Shown here: positions 1 to 10,112 of the stretch, piece by piece
Layout: the number at the start of each line of letters is the position of its first letter
How positions within the stretch are numbered: position 1 is the stretch's first letter
From: Bremia lactucae
Taxonomy: Eukaryota; Oomycota; Peronosporomycetes; Peronosporales; Peronosporaceae
Reading direction: 5' to 3'
NCBI RefSeq assembly: GCF_004359215.1
Contig: NC_090616.1
Coordinates: 267,953-329,443 of the forward strand
DNA length: 61,491 nt
Notes under the pieces: model-generated
Seen by the model: the letters and a program-made list of their open reading frames with translations, nothing else
Databases searched by the model: none
What the model was told of the DNA's origin: nothing
Made by a program: the position numbers and the translations under genes

Positions 1-69
1 AAGAGGTTGGAGACCTAAATTATAGGCTCACCCTTCCCCCGTATATGAAGACGCACCCCGTATTTTTAC

Positions 70-702
70 GTGGGTCGTCCGAAACGGTATGTAGACCCAA
101 ATGAGGTCACATATTTCCATCTGGCTAAGGAGTCCGATGGTGACGCCGACTGTGAGTCGAGCGTCGTTCTGGTGAGGGGGACGTTGAAGGCGAAAAGCTA
201 TCAGACCGATTATTCCTTCCGCGAACAGGACTTGGAGACCGAGGGACATCACGCGAGTAACGCGGTTCCCTCAGCATTATCCGTTCGAAAAGGTCCAAGC
301 GAGTCTTCAGGCGTTCATAACCCTGACGAGCCTTCGCTCGGACATCAACGAGATCCGAGGTCAGTCGCAAGACTTGACCCTCGAGATCCGCAATACGTCG
401 TTCAGCAGCGCTTAGCGCATGTGACTGAACTGACGAAGAGAAGGCAGCCGCGAGTAAGTGGGCGAGATCACCACTCCTATTGGGCGCCGCCTGCACTGAT
501 GGATACGCGTTGGAATCAACGCTTCCTTGTTGGAAGGTTGCTTGTCCACCGTTCCGTCAGACAAGGGTATCAGATCCTCATCAAATGGAAAGGTTACCCG
601 AAGAGTTTTGACTCTTGGGAACCGTTCGATACCCTACGTATTGATGTGTCCGGTTTGGTGGCTGCCTATGAAAAGGAGCACCAGCTGAGGCCTCTTCGCT
701 AG
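70..702 (+). CDS. Gypsy integrase C-terminus with chromodomain (partial)
   Basis: This is the C-terminal end of a Gypsy polyprotein. The frame stays open upstream of the listed ATG, so that ATG is probably internal. Around residue 1 is the GRPKRYVDP motif of the integrase tail (compare GRLKRYVDP in copy 2). Residues about 152-200 form a chromodomain with the block YQILIKWKGYP followed by SFDSWEP, which carries the aromatic and acidic residues typical of the fold. Chromodomains in such integrases are thought to steer insertion to marked chromatin. The frame ends at a TAG at 700-702. A homologous, frame-broken copy lies on the minus strand at 26541-27487. Confidence 0.85.
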   Translation: MGRPKRYVDPNEVTYFHLAKESDGDADCESSVVLVRGTLKAKSYQTDYSFREQDLETEGHHASNAVPSALSVRKGPSESSGVHNPDEPSLGHQRDPRSVARLDPRDPQYVVQQRLAHVTELTKRRQPRVSGRDHHSYWAPPALMDTRWNQRFLVGRLLVHRSVRQGYQILIKWKGYPKSFDSWEPFDTLRIDVSGLVAAYEKEHQLRPLR

Positions 703-1116
703 TCTCAAACGGACTAGCTGAAGTAGCGTTGTGAGAAGAAACATGGGTACAGTACTGCCCATGATTTCTTTAACACACACGCGGGCGAAATTAATTCGCT
801 GCGACCGCTGTTTCATCGCATCGGAATGCGGATCAATACGGCGTAGGAATTCCGCTCGTATTGGTCGGATGTTTCATTTGAACGCAACACGACCGGGATC
901 GGAAAAATACGCCCAAGCGATTTTCCCTGAGCCCTCCATGATTAAAAGACGCCATAATAATTATGTGCGTCTACAAGAGCGCGCTCTAGGAGCAACGCTC
1001 TTGGCCCGTCGAAACGAGGCCATTTAGATGGAGGGGGCATCTTTGGAATGCCATCCGTCACATAGCCACGTTCTTAACGACTGGCTTGTGACACCGACTG
1101 AGCACGTTCACGTGTC

Positions 1117-1542
1117 GTCTGCGAAGCTTTAGGCTCCGAATCCTCTATGTCAGAACCATTATGGATTAGGGTCTGAGAATAAGGCGTTGTGGTTATACCC
1201 AACGGAGAAGAGGCTACGCCTTTATGGGCAATAATGCGCCATCTTCCTTCCTCATGAGCTCGTTGTCCGCATCACTACTATGAGGTGACGGCAACGGTGT
1301 CGACTCATTGTACTCAACAATGAGCGACGGATCAACATCTCACTGTTTAAGTGGGATGGATCCTTTAGTCCTGTTATCGCGACAGCAGCAGTGGCTGTCG
1401 GCGGTTCGACTAAGGCATTAGACGCTGCCGGCGAAGCAACGCGGCGCGTGCGCTTAGTGCGAGGTTGAGTGGGCGTCTTCGCAGACGACCCACAAACGTG
1501 GCCCGTTTTAGGTGGCATCTTTGGCTCGGTGTACGTAAACAC
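1117..1542 (-). pseudogene. Antisense ORF of G1 element, copy 1 (degenerate)
   Basis: Read on the minus strand, opposite to the pol gene and between pol and the 3' LTR, this stretch encodes a fragment containing DVDPSLIVEYNEST followed by LPSPHSSDADNE. The equivalent strand of G1 copy 2 (25779-26177) encodes DADPSLIVDYNEST and LPSPHSSNADNE. The match is at protein level and in the same place. In this copy stops occur on both sides, so it is probably dead. Function unknown; the composition is acidic and Ser/Pro-rich. Confidence 0.45.
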
Positions 1543-1650
1543 GTGTGCTAGAGTGATTGAGTGAACTACCGGCGCGTAAAGCTGCTCGCAGTTCCTCTCT
1601 CCTCTTTGACGAATTAAAAAAGGTAAAATTCGTTCTTATGGGGGGGATGG

Positions 1651-2205
1651 TGGAACGGGCTAAAGTTGCCCTAATGTTACACAGTCCCCGTTAAGTACAC
1701 CTGGTGTACATAAGGGGACGGTCAATTACTAAATTAAAGTAATTAAACCCAGCACTCGGGTGTAGTTCACATTTGTGACCAACCCTTGTGTATGTGATGC
1801 ACATGGGTGCATTCAGATTAGAAGGAATGACGCCTAGCGTCATCCGTGATGACGGCTTGCGTCATCCGTTACGCAAGGTATCCAGAAAGATACGCTCGCA
1901 ATATATATTACATGTTATCTATAGAGATAACATTTTAATTGGTATAAATAGGTATTTGTATTTAATTCTATTAAATATAAATCAGTCTGAAAACTATTTC
2001 CTACTTGGTAAGTGCGAACGAGGAGACAGATTACCGCTCCCATGACGACACTTAACCAGAGTACTTAGTGTGTTGGGTGAGGTCGCTTGCGCACCCACCA
2101 CAATTACCTCACTGCACGCAAGAGAAGCAGGTTTAACCGCTTCCTCGCTGTGCTAGGGTGTGTGTCTAAGTAGAGCGTGGCCGCATTACGACGTGCCCGC
2201 CTACA
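1651..2205 (+). repeat. 3' LTR of G1 copy 1
   Basis: This long terminal repeat starts TGGAACGGGC directly after a G-rich tract and ends GCCTACA. It aligns along its full length with the reverse complement of 24972-25506. Partial copies occur at 27738-27887, 43517-43537 and 44178-44374. It contains internal short direct and inverted motifs, such as the GTCATCCGT repeats near 1840-1870. Confidence 0.8.
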
Positions 2206-2345
2206 AAAAGGATACTATATTTTTCTAATATTTCTATTAAGTGATGAAGCACCATTCGTTAGTACTGCTTCAGTTCTAGCCGACCCGCACTGAAAACAGG
2301 GACGGTGAGGTGCCTCGGAGTGCTTCACGTACACGACGTGCAGAG
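2206..2345. repeat. Left half of an LTR relic split by element A
   Basis: The sequence runs up to the CAGAG target site at 2341-2345 and resumes at 8266. Joined across element A it resembles 8505-8780: both contain CACTGAAAACA followed by GGTGAGGTGC and later a GTTTTAA block. The older LTR was therefore in place before element A inserted. No gene is seen here. Confidence 0.6.
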
Positions 2346-2597
2346 TGCAAGGAATTAGGGTAAATTACCACTGAATTAATTTTTATTTTTTCTAACTGAT
2401 ACTTTTGGTTCACTCCTCAAGGTATCGCCTATCCTAGATCTAATTCTTACTAAGTATCGTCTCTCCTAATTGCGCAAACGTTTTTTTTTAGTTGTTTTTG
2501 TTATAGCGCATATGTAATTTTTGAATAAAAGAAAAAAAATGGTTTAAACGATTAATAGAAATGAGTGGTCAAGGGCTCAGCAATTTGACTGGTCCTG
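2346..2597 (-). repeat. 3' LTR of element A
   Basis: About 250 bp matching 8026-8265. Shared blocks include GGAATTAGGGTAAAT, TATCGCCTATCCTA against TGTCGCCTATCCTA, and TCTCCTAATTGCGCAAACG. The outer edge is TGCAAGG next to CAGAG. The inner edge has lost the canonical TTACA end. The divergence between the two LTRs is visible and suggests an old insertion. A further related fragment lies at 56790-56930 in the other orientation. Confidence 0.8.
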
Positions 2598-3322
2598 AAA
2601 TCTTCCCCGATTTGAAATCTCGTTGACCCTGATTAAAATCGGCGACGAGATCGTTCTTGTTGGAGACATGGCATATATTTTTCTCTTGTTCCCAGCTTGC
2701 TTCTTCCTTGGAATCACCATGTCATTGTACGAGCCGGTATGGTTGACGATTGAATTGACTTTTCTTCAAGAAAAGTTCAATAAGTTGAAATGTTCCGCTG
2801 TACCATTATCCACGAATTTTTATGCATTCGGTAACGGACGACTTCGAAATCTTTCCGGTGTCGATTCATGCTCGATAAACATCAACAATAATAGTTGGAA
2901 TAATCCTCTTCATGCTTTGTGGTTTCTTAAGTCTTTCCACATTAGGAATTGTCATGTTGATAATCTCGTATGGTCCCACCTTTTTGCCGCACCTTGGCTC
3001 TTGGTGTCTCCATATCCTTCGCAGCGTGTTTCAACGATATTCTGCGGGTATCAAGCATAACTAGATCTCCAACCTTGAATTCAACTTGATTCAATTGGCG
3101 CTTTTGCTTGTAATATTGCTTTTGCGAAGCTTAAAATGTCTGCGAGCCTGATCGATGATCTTTGCTCGTTCTTCGATAATCTTTTTGCGTATACGTCAAT
3201 CTCCTTTCGTTGACTATTCCAGCCCAGTGTATTTAGCCATGCAGAGGGTTCCTTTCATTCCGTATCTATTTCAAAGGGAGAGCATCCAGTGGATGCACTA
3301 ACCAGTGTAGAGTTTGCATTTT

Positions 3323-6300
3323 CTATGCTTCCCAAGTGTTCGGTCCACTCAGTGCCATGGCAGGATACCATGCATCTGAGTGTGTCTTTTCGATCTGTCC
3401 ATTGGCTTGAATCCTATGAGTAATTGTCTCACTTAGACAAGACTCGACGATTGTCATCAAAGATTTCCAAAATATGGACGTGAACTTGCTATTTCGGTCA
3501 CTATGGTCCGAAAGACCATGGTGTCGAGAGAGAGCATCGAAGAATATTGTCGCTGTGGTGCATGCATCGTCCTTAACGTACACTGCATCGTACTTCGGGC
3601 GTCTGCAAAACTTGTGGATAACCGTTAATATGGCATTTAAATCACTGCAAATTGGAAGCCCTGCAATAAAGTCATTGACACTACTTGCCAGCAAGCACCA
3701 GGTATTGAAATTGGCACCAGCAATCGAAATATTTGCTGATTGTCATGCTTCCAACGTGTAAAAGTTTTACGTGTTTTGACGCATTCCTTGACGTCTTCTA
3801 TTATGAGTTCTGCCAATAGAATTAAGAAACTTGCAAAAAGGTTCTACGATCGCCGGATGAATAGCTATGGCCGAATCTTGATATTCCGATAATATTTTTA
3901 TACGCACACGGTTGTCGTTTGGTACACAAAGACGTGTAAGCTTATACGGTGTGCGCAAGGACCACGATTCATCTTGGTATACAAACAATGAACTTATCAG
4001 AACTTTTCCATGCTTCTTTAAACTCTGTATCTTTGGGGTGTAGCCTTTTGAAGTAGCTTTGAACTTCTTGTGACAACTCGACATACGACGCTGTCATTAA
4101 GGCGGCAACTTGCAGAGCCTCAGCTTCCTCTTATGGCAGAGTTTGCACCGAGGGCGAACAAAGTTAAGGTGTACCTCGTTGTTGGCAACTAGAATTTCAC
4201 TTGTGGGAGTGGAAATTGTCCGCCACAGTATCATCAGGCCGGCGCGAAAGCGCATCAGCTAATACATTTAAAGCACCATTGATGTGATATACAGTAAACG
4301 TGCATTAAGCGAGGGTAGTCAAGCATCGAGCCAACTTTGGCGAGACTTTCGGATGATGAAGCAGCCAAGAGCAGGTGCTATTGTCCGTGAAGACCTCAAA
4401 CTGATGGTCATAAAGGTGATGATGCCATTAATCATGTCAACCCAGCTATAGCTCCTGATGAGCAGGCCAATCAGTTTAATGGATTTCAAGCCTCTTTGAT
4501 GGTCATTCCGATTGATAAATTTCGATACGACACCACCCGATGCAACCGTAGGGAGAACGAATGGGCATGAAAAGCTCGGCAAAGTCAGCACAGTGCGGCT
4601 TGTAACGAAGACTTCAGCCTTAGGAAGGAATCCTCTTGCTCTGCATTCCAAACCCATGGAGAATGTTTCGTAACGAGATGGCTCAACGGCAGAACTATGT
4701 GCCCAAAACTGATAAATAAAGCGGCGATAATAACCACCAAGACAAAGAAAACTTTGCAATTCCTTTACAGAGATAGGTGGTGGCCACTTAGCGATTGCTA
4801 CCGTCGTTGTATTATCATTGGACAATCCTTTGCCAAAAACAGTGTGCCCAAAAAGCTCACTTCTTTACGCGCAACCTTGCACTTGCCGATGTGCGTGAAG
4901 AGTGTATTTTTGGGTAAGATGTCGAACACGATGACAAGATGTCTAAGATGCTTGTCATAAGAGACGCAGAAGATGCATATGTTATCCAAATATACCACAA
5001 CCAATGGGAACTTCCCAAAAAGAACAAGCCGCAAGCACGATCAAATGCCAGGCATTCCAGTAAGGCCCATCGGAGCAACGCACCACTCATATGTTTCATT
5101 TGATGAACGAAACGCGGTAAACTTTTTGCTACCCGGATGTATACGCATCTGATGGCACCATTGAGCAATGACTGTGAAGTAGCTCATACCTTGCATCTTA
5201 TTTAATAGATCATCGATTCGCGGCAAACGTATTTTAGGAGCGACTGACTTTGAGTTGACGTAACGGAAGTCAAATAGCCAACGGAGCAAAATGTTCGCGT
5301 TTACGGATCGAACTCATTCGGAACAAGAAACACTCGTACCGGTTGTTGGGAGTGTCAAAGATGATTGCTACCCGAGGCGAGTCTGTAAGCTCGATTAATC
5401 CGCGTGGAATGTCTCATCGACGAACTTCTGTAAAGCCTTTTGTTCAACTTGCGAAAGTCAAAATGGCGGACGATTACTCGGTTGCGCACCGGGTTGCACG
5501 TTGATTTCGAACCGAACCGATGAGGACGCAATGAATTCGGTAACATTTCCGGAATACATCATAATAATAATCGAGTAAAGCCTTGGACTGTTTTTCACCA
5601 GGTATTGTAGATTTCGACATTGATAAATTTTGACAAGTTAAACTACTTAATATTGTGATGTCTTAAATTTCTTTGAAAAATCGGTGGAGGAAATGATGAA
5701 CGATTCTAGAATAAAACTCTTCCTGTGGTATGTCATCATTTTTGAACGAAATTTGATGCGCACGCCAATTTATGATCGGCTTCTGCGCAGTATACCAAGG
5801 CTTACCCAGAATTACTTCATGGGAATAGCTCATTGTCCACTCAGTGATGAGTACGTCAAATAATTGATTACCATCAAAGGAGACATTTGCGACTCCTTTC
5901 GTCACCTTCTTTTTGGTGGTATTAGTGCTGTCAAAATGAGTGACTTGAATTGCCGCTTCAGCCATGACGCGTTACAGCAACCCCGGCTTCACTACGTTGC
6001 ATGTGGCGCCAGAACCGAGCATTAAATTGACAGTATGATCGTCATGATGACCCTTTTTGACGATCAAAATACTTCCTCGTAAAGGCAGCAAAGTCAGCTT
6101 TACTTAGTGTGGTGATAGCTTCATGTGACGCAGTCGCAATGGTTTCTTCTTCGACTGACTCATTCTCGAAATAGTTAATGCTTGACCTATCGCGACGATA
6201 TCCGTTGTGTAATTATTTTGCTGGTTCTCGCGCTTGAAACACTGCTGAATCGTGTACCCCATGTTTTTTGCAGTGTACACACTTTGGCCTTTTTGGATGT

Positions 6301-6478
6301 TGATTATGGACGCGAGATGACCGATGAAATGACCGAGCATTGTAGATTTCCATCGGCTCTGGCTCATAGTATATTTTTCTGGCCACATATTGTGGACCAA
6401 GACGAGGGGTTCTAACGGTGTGGTGGTGATACTCACCCGCATGTGCGCGTTCAAATTCGAGCGCCACAGTGATAGCAT
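3323..6478 (-). pseudogene. gag-pol remnants of element A
   Basis: Read right to left: a zinc-knuckle-like gag end (CVHCKKHGVH, 6213-6478); a protease fragment (5663-6040) with VILGKPWY but GSGAT where DSGAT is expected, so the catalytic Asp is lost; reverse transcriptase pieces (4798-5546) including a YLDNI catalytic-box variant; an RNase H/tether region (4319-4825) with LQSFLCLGGYYRRFI; and integrase pieces (3323-4084). Each domain lies in a different frame, so several frameshifts are present. No functional protein can be made. Confidence 0.75.
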
Positions 6479-8025
6479 TTGACAGTGTGTTTCCCCGTCG
6501 GTATTAAGCTTCTTCGTGAGTTCTTGTTCTTAACCCTCGTTAAAAATAAATGATTTGGTCTATTTGGTCTAACCCTCGTTGGAAATAGATAATTTACCTT
6601 GATTTATCATGTGCTCAACTAACGTAATAATTTGTCGACATTTCGCAATGTAGTCCGTTAAGCTTTGCGATTGGCTTGTTTCAGCCGATGCAGATCGTCT
6701 CGAAGACGTTGTTCCCGATCCGCAGGGAGGAAATACTTTTCCACCGCAAGAAGAAAACTTATCGACTGAGTGAATTTCTAATTAGGACGCAATGGCTCCA
6801 CAAGTACGAAATGTACTTGAGGAGCCATTGCGTCCTCTTTCCACTTCGAACCGCGCGCAATAAGAAATTGCTCTACTTGCGCGAAATAAATTTGAACTGA
6901 CTCTTCGCTTCTTCCGCAATACGTTAGTATCCTTAGCCCGTCCACCATTAGCCTACCGACCTTTTAGGAATTTGCCAATGTGCTGATTAGCTCTTGTTGT
7001 TGCTGAAGCATCGGGCGTTGGAGGATTTGGGCCATAATGGAAGAAGGATATGTTCGGAAACTTTAAAATACTAAGTTGTTTAATTCATATAAGTATTTTA
7101 AGTTGAATCGAAAATCCTATAAGATAGTGCGCTTGGCTTCTCCTAAGAGCCCAGTTATCTCGTGTAGCGGAGCTGATAAGGTGGACCCTTGCTTGGGCAG
7201 GCAGGATTTCTCCTTGGTGAGTTGTTTTGCTAAGATCTTTGCGTGCAGATTAGAATGTAAGACGACATTTTTAGGTAACGGATGCATATGTTTGGCTGAT
7301 ATTGACCCATAATAAGGTCGGTAGACGTCGATCCAGCTGTTTCGCAGTGAATTAGTCAACAAGCTTAATGACTTACGTAGCTACATAGACCCCTGGTGAA
7401 TAATGATACAATGCTCGCAAATAATCACAAAGATCTCCTCGACCATGTCATGCCCAAGCCAGAGGACGCTATGTTACAAGAGTCAACCAAATGGAAAGCC
7501 GCGGATTTGAAGGCCTTGGCAGTAATAGCGGGTCTTTTGGAAAGACTCAAGCGGATTGTTCGCAGTCTTGCAGATTTCTCGCCGTGCTCAAAGACGAAAT
7601 CCATACCGCAGTCGATTGGAGACTGAGTATCAGCCTTTCGCTTCTTACTCATAGAACTTAAGGACGTAATGAAGCCCTTAGGCGTATGCGTTAGATATTC
7701 AATCTTATCCCAGATGGATTAGCTGTTCCACAGAGTTAAGCTGGACCCAACCTCACACAGACTTAGCGACTATCTGCCAGGCAGACGCTTAGATTTACAG
7801 TGGAGACACTGAAAACTGCTACGCAGCGCTTCTGAAGGAATGGAGCAGTTAACTGCGAATTGAAAAAAAAACCTACGGTACAAGCAGTGCCGGCAATCCA
7901 ACGAAGCGCGATCTAGCGCAGTGCAATTCAACGAAGAGCGACGCGAACGACGAAGCAGCGAGCGGACGGCGAAGAAGCGAGCGGACGGCGGAGAAGCAAG
8001 CGGAAGATCAACAAGTGGTACCACT
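6479..8025 (-). other. 5' leader and gag N-terminal region of element A, no intact gene
   Basis: This stretch lies between the 5' LTR and the recognisable gag zinc knuckle, so it should hold the leader and gag matrix/capsid region. I see only short open frames, for example 7425-7652 on the minus strand, without recognisable motifs. 7920-8000 has short GAAGCGAGCGGACGGC-like repeats. 6785-6830 contains an inverted repeat around GGACGCAATGGCTCC that can form a hairpin. Confidence 0.4.
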
Positions 8026-8265
8026 TGTAAGGAATTAGGGTAAATGACGACTGAATCAAAATTTAGTTTTCTAATCGATATTTTAGGTTCTTCCCTTAAG
8101 GTGTCGCCTATCCTAAATCTGATTCTGACGAAGCATCATCTCTCCTAATTGCGCAAACGTTTTTACTTATGGTACATATGTAGATTGAATTAATGAAAAT
8201 GAATGGTTTAAAAGATAAACCGAAACGGGTGGTCAAGGGCTCAGCAAGTTGACTGGTTCCTTACA
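8026..8265 (-). repeat. 5' LTR of element A
   Basis: This 240-bp repeat is bounded by TGTAAGG and CCTTACA, giving TG...CA ends, and is flanked outside by CAGAG (8266-8270), the same five bases found left of the other LTR. On the minus strand the LTR is followed after two bases by TGGTACCACTTGTTG, a likely tRNA primer-binding site. Confidence 0.85.
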
Positions 8266-8504
8266 CAGAGGACGGTTTTAAATTTGCTGAGAATTCTTAG
8301 CAACTAAAGGTCAATTCACAAGACGCTTAGTATAGGGAAAGCAAACTGTTTCATTATGATAAATTTTTTAGGTATTGCGATCTTCTTATATATTAATGTA
8401 AGTGTGCTTATGACCGCTAATTCGAACGTCTAGCAGAGATTGGCGGGGTTGCTTTCGAAACTTAAATCAACATGTACACACAACTTTCGCATTGCTGCTA
8501 CTTT

Positions 8505-8780
8505 AGTGGGGCACCTTCCACAAGGACTAGTTACAGTACTACCTACACTGAAAACAATGAAGGTGAGGTGCTTTCTGAAGTGCAGAAGAAGGTTTTAAGT
8601 AGCAAAGAAGTCTAAGCTACCAAAGGTCAATACTAAGGCTTTAATAAAGGGAAAAATAAAACTGTATTCATAATGACAAACTTCTATCTACTGACTGAAT
8701 AATTAATAACAAAATATGAATCGCGTCTCCTCGCGCATCGCCAAATCGTGTCGTTACAAAATATTTTTGAATAATCCTAA
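8505..8780. repeat. LTR relic related to the LTR interrupted by element A
   Basis: It begins near GGGGCACCTTCCAC, which resembles the start of the element B LTR (GGAGCACCTTCCAC at 17161-17174). It shares CACTGAAAACA and GGTGAGGTGC with 2280-2320, and contains TCCTCGCGCATCGCC like the CGCACCGCACAATCG block of the B LTR. It is a diverged solo LTR or fragment; no open frame. Confidence 0.5.
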
Positions 8781-9586
8781 TTAAAACAAAATATTAAGCT
8801 TTTGATCAAAAGACATCATACGGAGATTTCGACGTTGCTTGTCGTGCATGGAGATTTCGAAGTTGATATATTTTATGAGATGTGATGGGCTGTAATTATG
8901 ACATTGATTGCTAAAAAATGGATGGGGCGAGTTTAGGAAAAAGCGAGGGTGAGTTTAGAAATTCCCTATAATAAAACCGTGATCGACCAGCAAAGTTGAA
9001 ATCTTCGCGCACGACTAGCAGCTTCAAAACTTACCGTCAATCGTCCATTTTCTAAGCTAACCTCAATATTTCTCGCAGGCGCTGTAGCTTATGCAACACC
9101 CGGAATATCCTTTAGGATTATAGGCAGCGACCGAAATATATATCTATGCCCGGACCCCCTTAGCTCCAACGGCGGCGTCAAATTGCATGACATGACACCA
9201 CAACTGTATTGTTCTCTCGTTATGTCGATTTTCTCAAAACGAAAACGCAATTGGGGACATATCAAAACAAAATTATAGAATTTTATTGAAATTAGTATTT
9301 TAATTACTTGATTGATTAAGGCTGGAACTCGACGCAGGACGCAACCTGCAACTCCTGGGACTATGTCCTGTTGCTTGACAGATACTGCATCTGGAAAGGC
9401 TGCGGGTTTGTGGATTAGATATCTGAGTTTGATTTTCTGCCTGAACATACTCAAAAGCCGAAGGGTCTCTTTGCATTAAGTGATTGCGCGAACCTGTTGG
9501 ACTGCCTCTACCCCTTATTGTCGGAGAATCTTGGATTGAGTTATTTGTGTTTAGGTGTTCACGAATTAAAGTGTTAATGTGATGTT
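8781..9586. other. No recognisable gene
   Basis: AT-rich sequence. A minus-strand open frame of 121 codons at 9089-9454 has no motif I recognise and no supporting context. It is probably decayed transposon sequence between the LTR relic and the element B LTR. Confidence 0.4.
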
Positions 9587-9951
9587 TCCGGTGAGGCTCT
9601 AGGTACTATAGGTAATTCAAAGGATTAGAATTAAGAAAAAGTAAAACTGTATAAAGCTAATAAGTTTCCTACACATCGATCTTCTATCTACTACTGAACT
9701 AATTATGAAAATATCTACCTAAGAATGGCGCCCTCTTGCGCACCGCACAATCGTGTCTTGAAATGATTGGCGTGTTTGATTCAGACTACAACCAACCAAT
9801 CAATATAGCTAATGTCTTGTTGCATCAATAATATCAAATTTGGTACTATTGGATCTATTTAAGTCAAAATTAATAAAGATAATAACTTTGTTCTTCTTTG
9901 CATATTTGCTCTTATAGGAAATAGTATTATGTAACGGGACACCACGTTACG
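9587..9951 (-). repeat. 3' LTR of element B (shortened)
   Basis: It aligns with 17285-17619: GGTAATTCAAAGGATTAGAATTA, CGCACCGCACAATCGTGTC and AACCAACCAATCAAT are shared with few changes. The first roughly 130 bp present in the other LTR are missing or unrecognisable. It ends ACCACGTTAC next to the polypurine tract. Confidence 0.7.
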
Positions 9952-10112
9952 TCACCTTCTTCTAAACCAACAGTCACTATAGTGACTGATGTAGGGTGAC
10001 AGGAAAAATTCTCAAGTCTTTCCCTGTAATTAGCAATATTGTTTTTAATCAAAATACCGATTTTAATTAAGGTATCGATTTAGTTTGCATTCTTGATTTT
10101 GACCAAAATCAA

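Larger units (their letters stand above)
1..2205 (+). mobile_element. 3' end of a Ty3/Gypsy retrotransposon (family G1, copy 1)
   Basis: This is the right-hand part of a plus-strand LTR retrotransposon that enters from the left edge of the window. It contains the integrase tail with chromodomain, a 950-bp post-pol region, a G-rich polypurine tract at about 1640-1650 and a 3' LTR. The same layout in opposite orientation is seen at 24972-27887, which allowed the LTR limits to be read. The 5' half lies outside the window. The assignment to Ty3/Gypsy chromoviruses rests on the chromodomain; autonomy cannot be judged. Confidence 0.85.
2346..8265 (-). mobile_element. Ty3/Gypsy element A, two LTRs and target duplication, decayed coding region
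   Basis: This is a full-length minus-strand LTR retrotransposon. LTRs lie at 8026-8265 (5' end of the element) and 2346-2597 (3' end). A perfect 5-bp target duplication CAGAG sits at 2341-2345 and 8266-8270. Between them, on the minus strand and in the usual Gypsy order, are remnants of gag, protease, reverse transcriptase, RNase H and integrase. A purine-rich tract (GGGGAAGA on the minus strand) abuts the 3' LTR near 2600-2610. A TGGTACCACTT primer-binding-like site follows the 5' LTR at about 8010-8023. Many frameshifts and stops show it is inactive. Confidence 0.85.

Noticed and set aside
7920..8010. Minisatellite in the element A leader
   Set aside because: Only a few imperfect GAAGCGAGCGGACGGC-like units are present, too few and too irregular to call a tandem array.
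9089..9454. Possible 121-codon gene on the minus strand
   Set aside because: No known motif, no codon bias seen by eye, and it lies in AT-rich debris between LTRs.
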